Of a stretch of DNA of 64,000 nucleotides, positions 21,127 to 31,090 are shown piece by piece. Position 1 is the stretch's first letter; each line of letters begins with the position of its first letter. Where the stretch lies: assembly GCA_037952775.1 (NCBI GenBank), contig JBANAY010000003.1:13888001-13952000 (forward strand). Direction: 5' to 3'. Under the pieces are notes generated by a model. That model searched no databases. It saw only the letters and a list, made by a program, of their open reading frames with translations, and had not been told where the DNA came from. A program made the translations under genes and the position numbers. The DNA comes from Clonostachys chloroleuca (lineage: Eukaryota > Ascomycota > Sordariomycetes > Hypocreales > Bionectriaceae).

Positions 21127-21660
21127 TAGTTTTTATAGTTTAATATTAGCTTATTTTCTTTTAAATTTATAATTTTCTTTTATATCTATTTAATCTTAAT
21201 CTCTACCTTAGTAAATTCCTTAGTAAGAAAATAATTAGAATTTTTAGAATTATTAATATCTTAAAAACTAGCTATTATATAGTTAAATACTAAGATATTT
21301 AGTAACTTATTATAGCTCTTAGCTTAATAATAATTAAAATATACCTTTTAATATCCCTATATAAATTAAGACTTAGCATTTTAATTAGTATCTAGTAACT
21401 TTTTATAATTAGCTATTACTACTTTAGAAAATTCTATAGTAGTAACTAGTACTATAATTATAGATATTATTAAATCAATTAAATTAAACTAACTTTTCCT
21501 ACCTAATAAACTTCCTAATATAAATAGACTTTCTACCTATATATAAATATAATAAACTTTAACTAATATAAACTTAGAGAGCTACCTCTATCTAAATTAA
21601 CTTAATATAGTATATAATATACTAAAACTATAAATTAGCTATAGATAAGTTATAATATAT
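21127..21660. repeat. TA-rich RIP-like block
   Basis: Very AT-rich, stop-dense sequence with many TATA, TTAG and CTAAT words, starting immediately beyond the pogo fragment's TA. Ancestor not recognisable by eye. Confidence 0.75.
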
Positions 21661-21667
21661 ATATATA

Positions 21668-22020
21668 ATGTTACGAATTTCACTCCTACGCACAGATCAC
21701 GTGTGGGACCCCACTTTTCGCTACCAATCAAAACAGGATCATTCGGATCTCACGATGATCCTCATGATCCACGAACACAGATCATTGCCAAGCCTCAACG
21801 ATCCATTGGTATATATACACATTCATTTCTTAGCTAGAAACACTCTCTTAGACAGTTATCAATACAATCGCTACCCCTTCATTGAAACTAGCTCCTCAGT
21901 GCCCGCACATCAGCAGTGACTCGCACAGCACCAAGACAACCTAATCGCGCCACTCAGAACAACACTCTGATTGGTTCAACCCTGACTTACCCTAGACCCC
22001 CGCCCAGTGTAAGTTACCCA
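21668..22020 (+). other. possible LTR-like segment between RIPed blocks
   Basis: A GC-normal island starts TGTTACGAATTTC (21669), contains a TATATATAC box near 21812 and a pyrimidine/CA-rich downstream part. These are traits of fungal retrotransposon LTRs. I found no matching second LTR, TA/CA end or primer-binding site. Not coding. Confidence 0.25.
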
Positions 22021-22029
22021 ACCATCACA

Positions 22030-22380
22030 TATAAGAGGGTTATTATAAGTAAGAGATAGCTATCTCTCTAGCTACCTCTTATCCTCTCAAAGTATTATAT
22101 ACGGCTCCTAGGTTAGGCTATCTCCCTAACCTATTAATATCTCCTCTATAGATTAATAGTAGAGGGAAAGACCTAAGAGCTATAGATTATAGATCTACTA
22201 TATATTAAGTAGCTTTATTACTAACTCTAAAATTTTCCCAATTTAGCTCTATTATCCTGTTAACTCGAATCTTACTCTCTTAGTAGCTAATTTATATTTA
22301 TATTTATGTTAATGATTTTTATAAAATAATATATCAATTTGATTTTATTTAAATTAGTATATAATTATCTCGAACGAGCG
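22030..22380. repeat. TA-rich RIP-like block
   Basis: Second AT-rich, stop-dense block on the far side of the 21.67-22.02 kb island, ending sharply near 22380. It probably belongs to the same mutated element as the preceding block. Confidence 0.7.
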
Positions 22381-22584
22381 GCAGACCAGGCGCGTGGTCT
22401 CTACGAGGTAGTCTGAGTCTGCTCCCATCAGGTTGATGTCGATTTTGAACAAAATGTGTACAGAGAACCTTCAACACAGTGGATGAAGATTTCTATCCAA
22501 CCAGCCATTGTGTCAGTGCTGGGTGGTATTACAAGGAGAGTGTCAAGGTGAAGCCCGATGGATAGCTGTAGACACGACTAAGGG

Positions 22585-23928
22585 TCACCTGAGAGGAGCA
22601 CTAAGGTCGCCGTTGATAGATTTATTAATTCCTGACCTTCGAGAGGGAAGCTTGTAATCTGAACCAGTATTAAATAACAAGCCCTCCTGCGGGCACACGT
22701 GACCTGTCAGGTGACCACTGACACATTGTCTCTCGTCGCTTGTACGGACTGCCTGCGAAATTTTTTGGTTTCTGCTGTGCTCATTCCACTCCATCTTCTC
22801 GTTCTCTTCGATTTCTTGCCTCTGCAGCGATATTCGACAGATATAGCGCACGATATATACGCCGTTTCTTTCGTTACAGATGCGTACCAGCACGCCTATA
22901 TCATTATCGCTAGAAACGCCGGACAGAATAACAGCTGCATTATTAATTTCTTGGAAGCGTTCAATTATGTTGGAGGAGTTCTCGATATAGCTTGAACATT
23001 CCTCGAGCATATAATAGGCGTGCGGCTGTGTAGTACCTCGCTGGAGGAAGACAACAGGGAGCGGTTGGCCGACTGGACACTGGGAGTGACGAAGCACCAA
23101 TCCGGGCATGGTTATTAAAAGGCCCCATTTGCCAAGGTAACCAGGAGCATGGCCCACCGAATGAACTCCTTGACCAACAGAGTCCGAATCCTGAGACAGG
23201 AGGGAACGAGGCGCCCACTTATATCCAAGGCGATTAATCCGTGGTCCTGGAGTAAAGAGCAAACCTACTGGTATATATTCCATTGACTTATAGAGCTCCC
23301 TCATTCTATTAGAAGGGTAAGCGCCCAAGATTCCATCTAGGCTGATGCCAAGTAGAGTCGCAATGCAGATTGGTTCGTCTTCCTTCTTGCTAGTTGAGCG
23401 AGTAGCTAGAAGACTTACGAGCGCTATAAGCTCATCAGCGATGAACCTTCTCTCTCGTCGATTTGCATCATTAAGATAGCCGAGACCAACCAACGGAGTA
23501 AGCATCGATAGAAGAAAGGAACCACTCAGAGGAGGCGAGACCTCAGAGGGGTTGCCGCCCCAAACCGCAATGACAAGCTCTTTGTAAGTCGCAATCGATT
23601 CTGCGAAGCGAAAGGCAAGCTCTTTTGCCAATACTGCTTCCTGTAGAGTCCAAAGCCTTCTAAGCCAGCTGCAGGAAGCGACCCGGGCTATTCTCTCGAA
23701 AGGATCATTTCCGACGTATAAGAGTTCCGGGATGAGTGCTAGGACTTTATCGGCTCCTTTATAAGTCTCAGCCATTCGTTTTATGGCTTTCTGACAAAGG
23801 GCTGTTTTCCTAGAAGTGTATAGTGGACGAAGTACAGGGCGCAGAAGAGTTCCTATAAATATGTCGGATATATTTCGTGCTGTTACGTTCCAGCGTGCCG
23901 TTTCAATGGGGACACAGAGTGTATCCAT
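22585..23928 (-). CDS. HET-domain protein, N-terminally incomplete
   Basis: The 447-codon frame starts at ATG 23928 in the middle of a heterokaryon-incompatibility (HET) domain. MDTLCVPIE corresponds to the W-I-D-T-L-C core, followed by KAIKRMAETYKGADKVLALI and SWLRRLWTLQEAVLAKELAF, all hallmarks of HET. The upstream HET part (the SY/SHVW region) is missing: the frame hits TAG just upstream, and only a short Trp/Tyr-rich stretch resembles the expected sequence. Either an upstream exon was lost or an intron junction lies here. HET proteins trigger cell death after nonself recognition, but this copy lacks the front of the domain and is probably inactive. No further C-terminal domain is recognised. 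Confidence 0.75.
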   Translation of the reverse strand: MDTLCVPIETARWNVTARNISDIFIGTLLRPVLRPLYTSRKTALCQKAIKRMAETYKGADKVLALIPELLYVGNDPFERIARVASCSWLRRLWTLQEAVLAKELAFRFAESIATYKELVIAVWGGNPSEVSPPLSGSFLLSMLTPLVGLGYLNDANRRERRFIADELIALVSLLATRSTSKKEDEPICIATLLGISLDGILGAYPSNRMRELYKSMEYIPVGLLFTPGPRINRLGYKWAPRSLLSQDSDSVGQGVHSVGHAPGYLGKWGLLITMPGLVLRHSQCPVGQPLPVVFLQRGTTQPHAYYMLEECSSYIENSSNIIERFQEINNAAVILSGVSSDNDIGVLVRICNERNGVYIVRYICRISLQRQEIEENEKMEWNEHSRNQKISQAVRTSDERQCVSGHLTGHVCPQEGLLFNTGSDYKLPSRRSGINKSINGDLSAPLR

Positions 23929-24300
23929 GGGCCGGCTCCAATAGCTCCGATAGCTAATGCGCTAAAGTGAACGGTGGTATCGGGACATTTAGCCTCATCG
24001 TAATGGTGAGGAAGTAAAACTCAGTGTCGCCAGAATCAAGACCTCGTCTGGTGGTGAGGCTGGGACCAGGCAGAACTGTGTTTCATGTCACGTGGCCAGC
24101 TGCAGGGCGAAATGCGCAGGTGACGACCCCTCACGACAGAGGTCCACGTCGCATCTCACGCCTCTGCTGCCCATTGGAGCCTGAGCAACACTCGAGTGCA
24201 CCGTCTACTTCACGAATCGGAATCTGTCCAATACCTAGAATGAGATGGCCACTGTGCCCGAATTGTTCGTGGCGGTCGCAATGACCGCCATCCAGGGCTG
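23929..24300. other. GC-normal spacer before the hAT block
   Basis: Contains an open frame (24024-24284) with no recognisable content and a GGCGGTCGCAATGACCGCC hairpin at about 24271-24289, just before the composition switches to AT-rich. Nothing else supported. Confidence 0.4.
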
Positions 24301-25645
24301 CCGTCAGATCAGATTATCAATCAGATTTATCAATTAATTCAATCAATTCAAATCAGATATAATATCCTAGCAGATTAATTAATTCAGATATAAGCTTCTA
24401 TATATCTGATATATCTGATATCTTTAGTAAACAGGGTAACTACCCTAGAACTATCAAAGTATCTATATTTCTGATTTTCAGAGTAAGGTACTTCCCTAAG
24501 AAGTAGTAGTACTAAGGGGCTAAGTTAAACTGATTAGCTATTTTTAGCCTGAATCTAGTCCTTATAGAGCTAGGGTAGAGAGTAATCTAAAGGTAAGATT
24601 AATTAGTTAAATTACCCTTTTTTCCTACCTTTTACCCTAGTATAATATAGCTTTAGCTAGAGAAACTAATATATTCTTAAATATTTAAAAATATATAGTT
24701 ATTAATTACTAAGTTTTAATCTATTAAAACCCCTGCTAATTATAATAATAAATATTAGAGACTGCTTTAAAAGGCAGCCTTACTAGTAGCCTGTTATTAT
24801 TACTACTGCTACTAGTACTATTACTCCTATTTCCTTATTTTAGATCCCGGTCTAAGACTATTAGTAAGCAGTATAATATAGCTTTAGCTTTAGCTTTAAA
24901 TACTAATTTATCTATTAATAATCTTTATAAGATTATCTGGGGCTAATAGTATTTTATTATTATAAGCCTCTTAGATAAGAGGAAAAGTAGAAGCAGATAA
25001 AACTGGATTAGAAACTATAGCTAGTTCTTAGCAGAGTTAAAGAAAGATAATATATCTAGTAGTAATATCTAGTACTATTAGCTCTATAATAATAGGGGTA
25101 TACCTTAATTTTTTAATACTTTGTTAATATTATTAGTATTAGCTTATCTTTTTAAGTTTATAGTTCTTCTTACTTCTAGATTATTACTAATAGCTTTTAG
25201 AGCTTATAGAATTACTAAGACCTTTGAAATAGGTTTATCTAATAGTTCTTTAGTTCTTAATCTCCAGAGAAATATATCTAAGAAATAGTTAGCTTTCTCT
25301 TCTTTCCTTCTTCCTTAAGTAAAAATAGTATAGATTAGAGAGCTTTCTATTAATTATATTATTAACTCTAATCTCCCTTTTACTACCTTTAAGAGTATCT
25401 ATCTCTAGGAATTATTCTATTAGCTAGACTCTGATCTCTATATTTAGATACCCTAGGATTAAACTATAACTAAGAAAGATCTAGAGGATATACTTATTTT
25501 AAAGAAAGTGGATATTAAGAAGGAACTTAATAATACTATTACCCAGATCTATCTTAGCTTTAATCTCTGGACCTCTCTGAACAGATTAGCTTTTATTTCT
25601 ATCTTTAGCTACTTTATTAATTAGAGATATTTATATTAAAGCTAG
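24300..25645 (+). mobile_element. RIP-mutated hAT transposase region
   Basis: TA-rich, stop-filled sequence that still reads a hAT transposase signature on the plus strand at 25538-25636: YLSFNLWTSLNRLAF followed by ISIFSYFIN, a stop, then RYLY. This corresponds to the conserved I-x-L-S-F-D-L-W-T-S-x-N block of hAT elements, with Asp to Asn as expected from G to A. Upstream sequence of the same composition should hold the BED-finger and N-terminal part but is too mutated to read. The right edge is abrupt at about 25645, inside the reading frame of the NACHT-ankyrin gene. Confidence 0.75.
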
Positions 25646-28528
25646 CTACTAGCTTTTAAGAGGTTAACGAGCCGCCCAATTTCTAAGATCGAGGAGGCGC
25701 TTAGAGATCCGCAGATTCTGCATTTCAAATTAGAAACGTCCTTGATTGATCCGGATATCGAAAAATATGCCGGTGTGAGCCTCGTTTCCCTCAACCCATC
25801 CCTGAGACCAGAAGCGGAAGACCTGGTGAAGAAGACCATTTGCAAATGTGCTCAGGGCCTATTCTTGCACGCTCGACTTGTGACTGATAACTTGACCAAT
25901 GGCCTCAAGGATGGGCGGATCACTGAAGAGATGCTTCCAGAGTGTCTTGAAAGGTTACCTCAAAATTTGAAAGATGTTTACGAGCAGATGTTGGCTGACC
26001 ACGCGCAGAGAAGTGGTATCAGTACAGAGCAACAGGCTCATATTCTCATGTGTGTGACTCATTCTTCCCGACCCCTGCGACTGATAGAACTGGGCTCCTT
26101 GGTCTCCAGTTTCACGGGGTTGGATGACTTCAAAAAGGGGAAGGATCTGGTTCGAGCTAGCTGCGGACCATTGCTCGAAATATTAGAAGATCAAACTGTG
26201 AGTGTCATCCACCATTCATTCACAGAGTTCCTTCGCGACGGATCCCGGCAACAAACCCTGGACTCGTTCCCGGTCCTCAACTCTCGATACGCACACAGCA
26301 TGTTGGCAATCCTGTCCCTCCAATATCTGGATCGATGTCCATTACTGGATACCAATACAGACAGCCCGGGTGGCTCTACTTATGATGACTTCGACGACCT
26401 CCACCACTGCGAAGAAGAACATAGCCGCCGCCATCAAGTGCTACAAGATATGAACCTCACTCTACCACTTTTAAATTACTCAGTGGAGAATCTCAAATAT
26501 CATTTGGACAATTCAGACCCCGAGGATATCGAACTCTTGGATACAATCTCTACCTGCCTTGCTTCTGAGAAACCTGCTTTCGGGCTCTGGATGTATCACT
26601 ACTGGAAATCCCGCCTGTGCAGCTCGTTTACGCCGGTGCATCTTGCAGCCTTTGCAAACATGCCGTTATATGTTATTGAACACTTGGGGCCAAACGACAC
26701 AAAAGATGGAGACGGCCGGACACCTCTTTCCTATGCCGCGGAAAAGGGTACCACAAAGATGGTCAAGTTCTTCCTGAGCCACGGTGCTGACCCCAAGTCA
26801 GATTGCCGTTGTGGATTGACCCCGCTTCATTACGCGACCCAGCTCGAACACGTTGATATTATTCAGCTGTTATTAGAGGCGGGTGTCAGTCCACTCATCC
26901 CTACGACCAAACCGGATCCGTATAACGAATATCATTTTTATGATTCGAGTTTTGGCCACACTCCTCTAGAGGACGCCTTCAACGGCAACAGTGAGGCCAT
27001 CATCGACTGCTTCATGCCTTTCATTACCCCTGAATACGCAAATAGATGCCTCCACTTAGCTCGAGGTGCCAAAGTCATCGAAGCCGTTTTAAAGACTGGA
27101 CAAGCTGATGTTGATTATTTCGCGAGTGGCTATACTAGGTTCTTCAGGGCCACTGTTGCTTATGACTTTGAGACTATGAAAATCCTTCTTCCCCATGGTG
27201 CTGATGTGAATAAGCGGTGCAGTGGAGGGGATTACGACAACGAGGGCGCTATCAGTCTCATAATTGATAATCCTCGGGGCCCGATGCCTATACATGCTTT
27301 CGCTGGCTATGAACAGTCGTTCACTCGTGGTAGTAGCGATGGAGACAATGCCGAGAAGTGTCTTCGCCTACTTCTTGATAACGGGGCTGACATCAATGCA
27401 ACAACTGACGGAGAAAATCACAAATACCGTGGCAGGGATGGGAATTTCACACCGCTATTCTACGCCGTGAAGAAGAACCTGCGCGGTTATCCCTTCGGTG
27501 TCATCGACAACACCGGGGAGAAGCTTGCTTCAATTCTTCTCAAGGCCGGCGCTGATCCCAATGCTAAATCGACTTGCGGATGTACTCCCATTCATGTGGC
27601 GAATCCTGAGTGTCTCCCCCTTTTTGGCCTTCTTGTTGCTCATTCGGCCGACGTCAATGCAAAAAACGAGAGTGGGAGGGCACCAATTCTGGAATTAATC
27701 CAACAGTATCAGGCCAAGCCAGACATCAAAGTATTCGAGAAGCTTATCGAGTGCGGTGCTGACGTCAACACATCAGACGATGAAGGAAATAACATTTTTC
27801 ATGTGATTCTTGGCAATTTGGAAAAGTTCAAGATGACCGATCTTCCTTTCTTTCAGCTTATGCTACGCGCCGGGGTTGATATAAACAAACAAAATAAGAA
27901 AGGCAAGCCGCCCTTGTTCATGTACAAACTACCAGAGGAAAGGTGGCCTCGTGATAGGCGGAACGAAGATGATGAGCCTCTTCTCCGAGCGCTTGTGCAG
28001 GTTGGCTTGGACATGCAGGCATACAATAGCCAGGGGGAGACCATACTGAGTGATCTCATCTCACGGTTTCACTGCAGTGTCAAGTCGGTTGAAAAGTTCG
28101 TCCGCCTAGGTGCAGATTTTACGGCGCTTAATAATGATGGCTCAACACTGTTGCATGTCGCGGTCAAATCGAAACTCTCTATCGATTGGATCAAATTTCT
28201 CTCGTCAAAGGGGGTCGACCCTTTAGCCAAGGACGAAAAAGGGAGAACACCCATCCACAACGCCGTTGAACATTACGAGGCTGACGCGACCGGGAGAGCT
28301 GTTGTTGAATACTTGATTGAGCTTGGCATTTCCCCGGCTGCTAAAGATGCTTTCGGGAGTACGGTTCTGCACCTGGCAAGCAAGCGAAAGAGGGAAAATG
28401 GAAGACACCGAGAAGATCAGTGCGATTGGGTAGACGCTATTCTCAAGACCGGGATATTGGGAGCCCAAAATGTCAACGCTCCAACTGCGATGATATCGCG
28501 TAACCTGCTCTTCGAGGCCACTGGCTGA
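25646..28528 (+). CDS. NACHT-ankyrin NLR-like protein lacking its N-terminus
   Basis: A frame of about 960 codons, open from 25646 after a TAG. There is no ATG at its front (TTG at 25742), so the gene is 5'-truncated. The first residues, FKRLTSRPISKIEEAL, match the end of a NACHT ATPase (LLTSRP sensor motif). A winged-helix-type region follows (LFLHARLVTDNL, LPQNLKDVYEQML, SRPLRLIELGSLV, VIHHSFTEFL), then at least ten ankyrin repeats from about residue 320 (GRTPLSYAAEKG, GLTPLHYATQLEH, STLLHVAVKSK, GRTPIHNAVEH, GSTVLHLASKRK). Fungal NLRs of this kind act in nonself recognition and cell death. Here the effector domain and P-loop are gone, replaced by the RIPed hAT block. The ankyrin part has no stops, so decay is recent or the frame is still used. 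Confidence 0.85.
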   Translation, partial: LLAFKRLTSRPISKIEEALRDPQILHFKLETSLIDPDIEKYAGVSLVSLNPSLRPEAEDLVKKTICKCAQGLFLHARLVTDNLTNGLKDGRITEEMLPECLERLPQNLKDVYEQMLADHAQRSGISTEQQAHILMCVTHSSRPLRLIELGSLVSSFTGLDDFKKGKDLVRASCGPLLEILEDQTVSVIHHSFTEFLRDGSRQQTLDSFPVLNSRYAHSMLAILSLQYLDRCPLLDTNTDSPGGSTYDDFDDLHHCEEEHSRRHQVLQDMNLTLPLLNYSVENLKYHLDNSDPEDIELLDTISTCLASEKPAFGLWMYHYWKSRLCSSFTPVHLAAFANMPLYVIEHLGPNDTKDGDGRTPLSYAAEKGTTKMVKFFLSHGADPKSDCRCGLTPLHYATQLEHVDIIQLLLEAGVSPLIPTTKPDPYNEYHFYDSSFGHTPLEDAFNGNSEAIIDCFMPFITPEYANRCLHLARGAKVIEAVLKTGQADVDYFASGYTRFFRATVAYDFETMKILLPHGADVNKRCSGGDYDNEGAISLIIDNPRGPMPIHAFAGYEQSFTRGSSDGDNAEKCLRLLLDNGADINATTDGENHKYRGRDGNFTPLFYAVKKNLRGYPFGVIDNTGEKLASILLKAGADPNAKSTCGCTPIHVANPECLPLFGLLVAHSADVNAKNESGRAPILELIQQYQAKPDIKVFEKLIECGADVNTSDDEGNNIFHVILGNLEKFKMTDLPFFQLMLRAGVDINKQNKKGKPPLFMYKLPEERWPRDRRNEDDEPLLRALVQVGLDMQAYNSQGETILSDLISRFHCSVKSVEKFVRLGADFTALNNDGSTLLHVAVKSKLSIDWIKFLSSKGVDPLAKDEKGRTPIHNAVEHYEADATGRAVVEYLIELGISPAAKDAFGSTVLHLASKRKRENGRHREDQCDWVDAILKTGILGAQNVNAPTAMISRNLLFEATG

Positions 28529-29478
28529 CAACAGGAACACGTGAAAACATGAAAAGTAAGGCAAGTGATGTTACGCAGTAAATAGGATCTTCCTCGTTGT
28601 GAACCTTTCTCCCCTTTCCACCTACCCACCGGTCATTGTCTGCCGACAAAGCCGCTCCCTCATCGTCTTTGTCGTTAGGCTCAGAGGTCTAGGTCCACCT
28701 CTGTACCGTCTTCTTCGGACAAGGATAAACCACGTATAGAATTCTCACCAGAAATGATTCGTCTAATCCATGTCGCACTCTTTCAACACCAAGGAAAAGA
28801 GAACTGTACAACTGGTTCATCTTTCTCATAATTCATCAAATCAATCGTGATGCGATCAAGTGTTTCTTACACAGCTGGAAGCGGACGCCGGCAAGCTTTA
28901 AATTAGTCTGGTAGTTATGTGCAATTGATCACCGTCAGCCTTGCGGGATGCAGTCTACGCTGAATCGCCTCTTTAACTTTCACATCGGCGCAAATCCCCG
29001 CCTTGTCTGCTGCGATACAGGAGGAATGAGATCATGTGCTCGGTAAACCAACAAGCCAAAAAATACGCTCTTCGAGGAGGCCAAAGAACATGACCCAGGA
29101 ATGGAGGCTCATTGAACATTTAGCTCTACTCACTCAACTTCATCATTATTAGCTGATTATGAGAAACCGGGCCCCAGGGATGCAAGGGCATCTAATTTAC
29201 ATTTTTGGGGCTCAGAAACCTTTGCTCTCTACCCCTCACCAGTGGTGCAACATGTGGCACAACTTTGAGAGAATCCACACACACCAGGCTGAGAATGGGT
29301 TGTTGGTCGTGGACATGCTTTAGAGCCAACAAAACTGTTGGCTCGCCTCTATAAAAAGGGCCTTTTCATCCCTTCCTGATTTTCGTTTTCCTAGTTTTTG
29401 TTCTTTTTTTCCCCATTAGTACCGAGTCTACTAGGCTTGCAGGCTCACTGTCCCAATCCCCATCCTGTACGTGTAAGT
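28529..29478. other. intergenic, probable promoter of the 29.5 kb gene
   Basis: No supported gene. A TATAAAAAGG box at 29350 and a pyrimidine-rich leader lie upstream of the ATG at 29479. Confidence 0.5.
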
Positions 29479-29898
29479 ATGTGTTACTATCACCAAATCC
29501 TTTGGGAATGTGGTTATTGGCGATGGGGTCGTTTCGGTGAGCAGTGCAACAGGGAATACCGCATAGGCCAGACTTGTGGCCTCATGCTGGTCTATGAGAC
29601 CGAAGAACAACCTACAATTTGTGCAGTGTGCTGCCACATACGGAGGAAGCTTCGCCGTTACGACAAGATGTGGCAGGACGTTCGCCGCTGGCAGCATGAG
29701 GGGGGAAAGCCTGCCACCGTTGAGCGAACCTGCAAAGAAATGCGCGTGATACTCGAGGAGATTCAAGGGCTTAAAAACAATCACGACGCCCGCTGTCGGC
29801 CGTTGTTTCTTGGAGTATGCTCGTTCCTTCTCCTTCTCTTTCCGTTTTCGCTCTGTGTTTTCATTCAGTGGCTAATTTCATATACGTTATTAGCGTAA
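29479..29898 (+). CDS. small Cys/Trp-rich conserved-type hypothetical protein
   Basis: I chose the ATG at 29479 because the longer frame upstream starts with TTG. The protein begins MCYYHQILWECGYWRWG and has eight or more cysteines, some in CAVCC and CGLM contexts suggesting metal binding. A charged helical middle follows (IRRKLRRYDKMWQDVRRW), then a coiled-coil-like EMRVILEEIQGLKNN, and the C-terminus is a strongly hydrophobic segment (FLLLLFPFSLCVF), possibly a membrane anchor or an unspliced tail. A TATA box and pyrimidine-rich leader precede it. The family is common in filamentous fungi but has no known function as far as I know. Confidence 0.6.
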   Translation: MCYYHQILWECGYWRWGRFGEQCNREYRIGQTCGLMLVYETEEQPTICAVCCHIRRKLRRYDKMWQDVRRWQHEGGKPATVERTCKEMRVILEEIQGLKNNHDARCRPLFLGVCSFLLLLFPFSLCVFIQWLISYTLLA

Positions 29899-29934
29899 CA
29901 CTGAGCCAGTGTATAAGAGATAGTCGCATACTCA

Positions 29935-30263
29935 CAGGACACACCGAGGAAGAAGAAAAGAAACCAACGTGCCTATAAAAGCAGAAACCTCAATGCTAGT
30001 TTCAATCAGCCTGCCTACATTAGTCCTTATCTTCCACCTCATCCTCATCCTTGTAGTCGCCAGTTTTCGGCCACGATCTCGGCACTTGGGCCTTGGCCGC
30101 CAGTAATAATATTGCCAGTAGTGAGAGTGAAAGCGCAGGGCACCCGTGGCCACCGACCACAATCAACAACGAATAACATGCAGCTAACCTCTTGAAGGAG
30201 AACTGGCAGCCCCTGCTTGTGCCGGGAAAACTAGTGGGCGGAATTCATGGAGCACTGAAAGTG
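29935..30263. other. intergenic, nothing supported
   Basis: A minus-strand frame at 29932-30162 has basic, low-complexity content without motifs. Confidence 0.35.
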
Positions 30264-30572
30264 TCAGCGGGTGAAGTGCAAGAAGCGCCGTCTATAAGTA
30301 CAGAATCGGATCGAGTGATCAGGATCTGCCGGGAGGCAAAAGGCCGGGTGAGGGATTTTTGGCTCCTTTAACAACGCCACCCATACGTCTTCGATAGAGC
30401 CGGCTCTTTCTTGAGCCACGGTGGTATATTCTTTGCGTCTCTTCAGTCTTTCGATAGCAAGCCTTTGTCGCCGCTGTTTGAAATTGACCTTTGTGACGTG
30501 GGCTCGAGCTTCTCTCGCATTGGATAAGCTGAGACTGGGGGCACCTGTCGTGTTTAGAAACGTTAAAGACAT
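30264..30572 (-). CDS. N-terminal fragment of a fungal regulator-like protein
   Basis: From ATG 30572 the product is about 102 residues: MSLTFLNTTGAP, then REARAHVTKVNFKQRRQRLAIERLKRR. A short leader followed by a RAHVTK-x-N-F-x-x-RRQR basic stretch is a pattern I associate with the N-termini of fungal proteins that carry a C6-type or fungal-specific transcription-factor domain. That larger domain is absent here. The frame ends at 30264 after an unremarkable tail. Probably a truncated paralog; the function is unproven. Confidence 0.4.
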   Translation of the reverse strand: MSLTFLNTTGAPSLSLSNAREARAHVTKVNFKQRRQRLAIERLKRRKEYTTVAQERAGSIEDVWVALLKEPKIPHPAFCLPADPDHSIRFCTYRRRFLHFTR

Positions 30573-31090
30573 CGTGTTTATGGCATTCGAACAGTTAATG
30601 ATCAATTTTCATCGCCAAGTGTATCGTTGGTGCGTGAGTGAAATCCCACTGATTGCGCTTCGGAATATCGGAAGCAATGATGTCGATGCTGATCTGACTT
30701 TTCCGCATTAGGCAAACAAGAAATCTTGGCATTTCTCCACATATGCCTACCTACCAGCCAACCAGCCTACGTACCTCTAGATAGGTAGTAGTTAATTAAC
30801 ATACCGATGATTGCTGTCAAGCCTCGATATTTCTGCTCATGACCGTCCGTTTTCCGGCCATGGGAGAGTACCTATTTAGATTCAAATAGCACTAAGATGT
30901 AAGAGGAAAATGCGTTGTAACGTATCATGGTGATACCGCCCAAGTAGATGCCGCGAAGCCGAGCCAACCTTGGCTCTCATATTATTATAAATATCAAGAT
31001 ATCTTCGGAAGTGATGTATGGTTCTCATATTATCATAACCAATCATTCATTGATCTTGGAACTAATTTCTGTCCTCGGATATCCACCACA

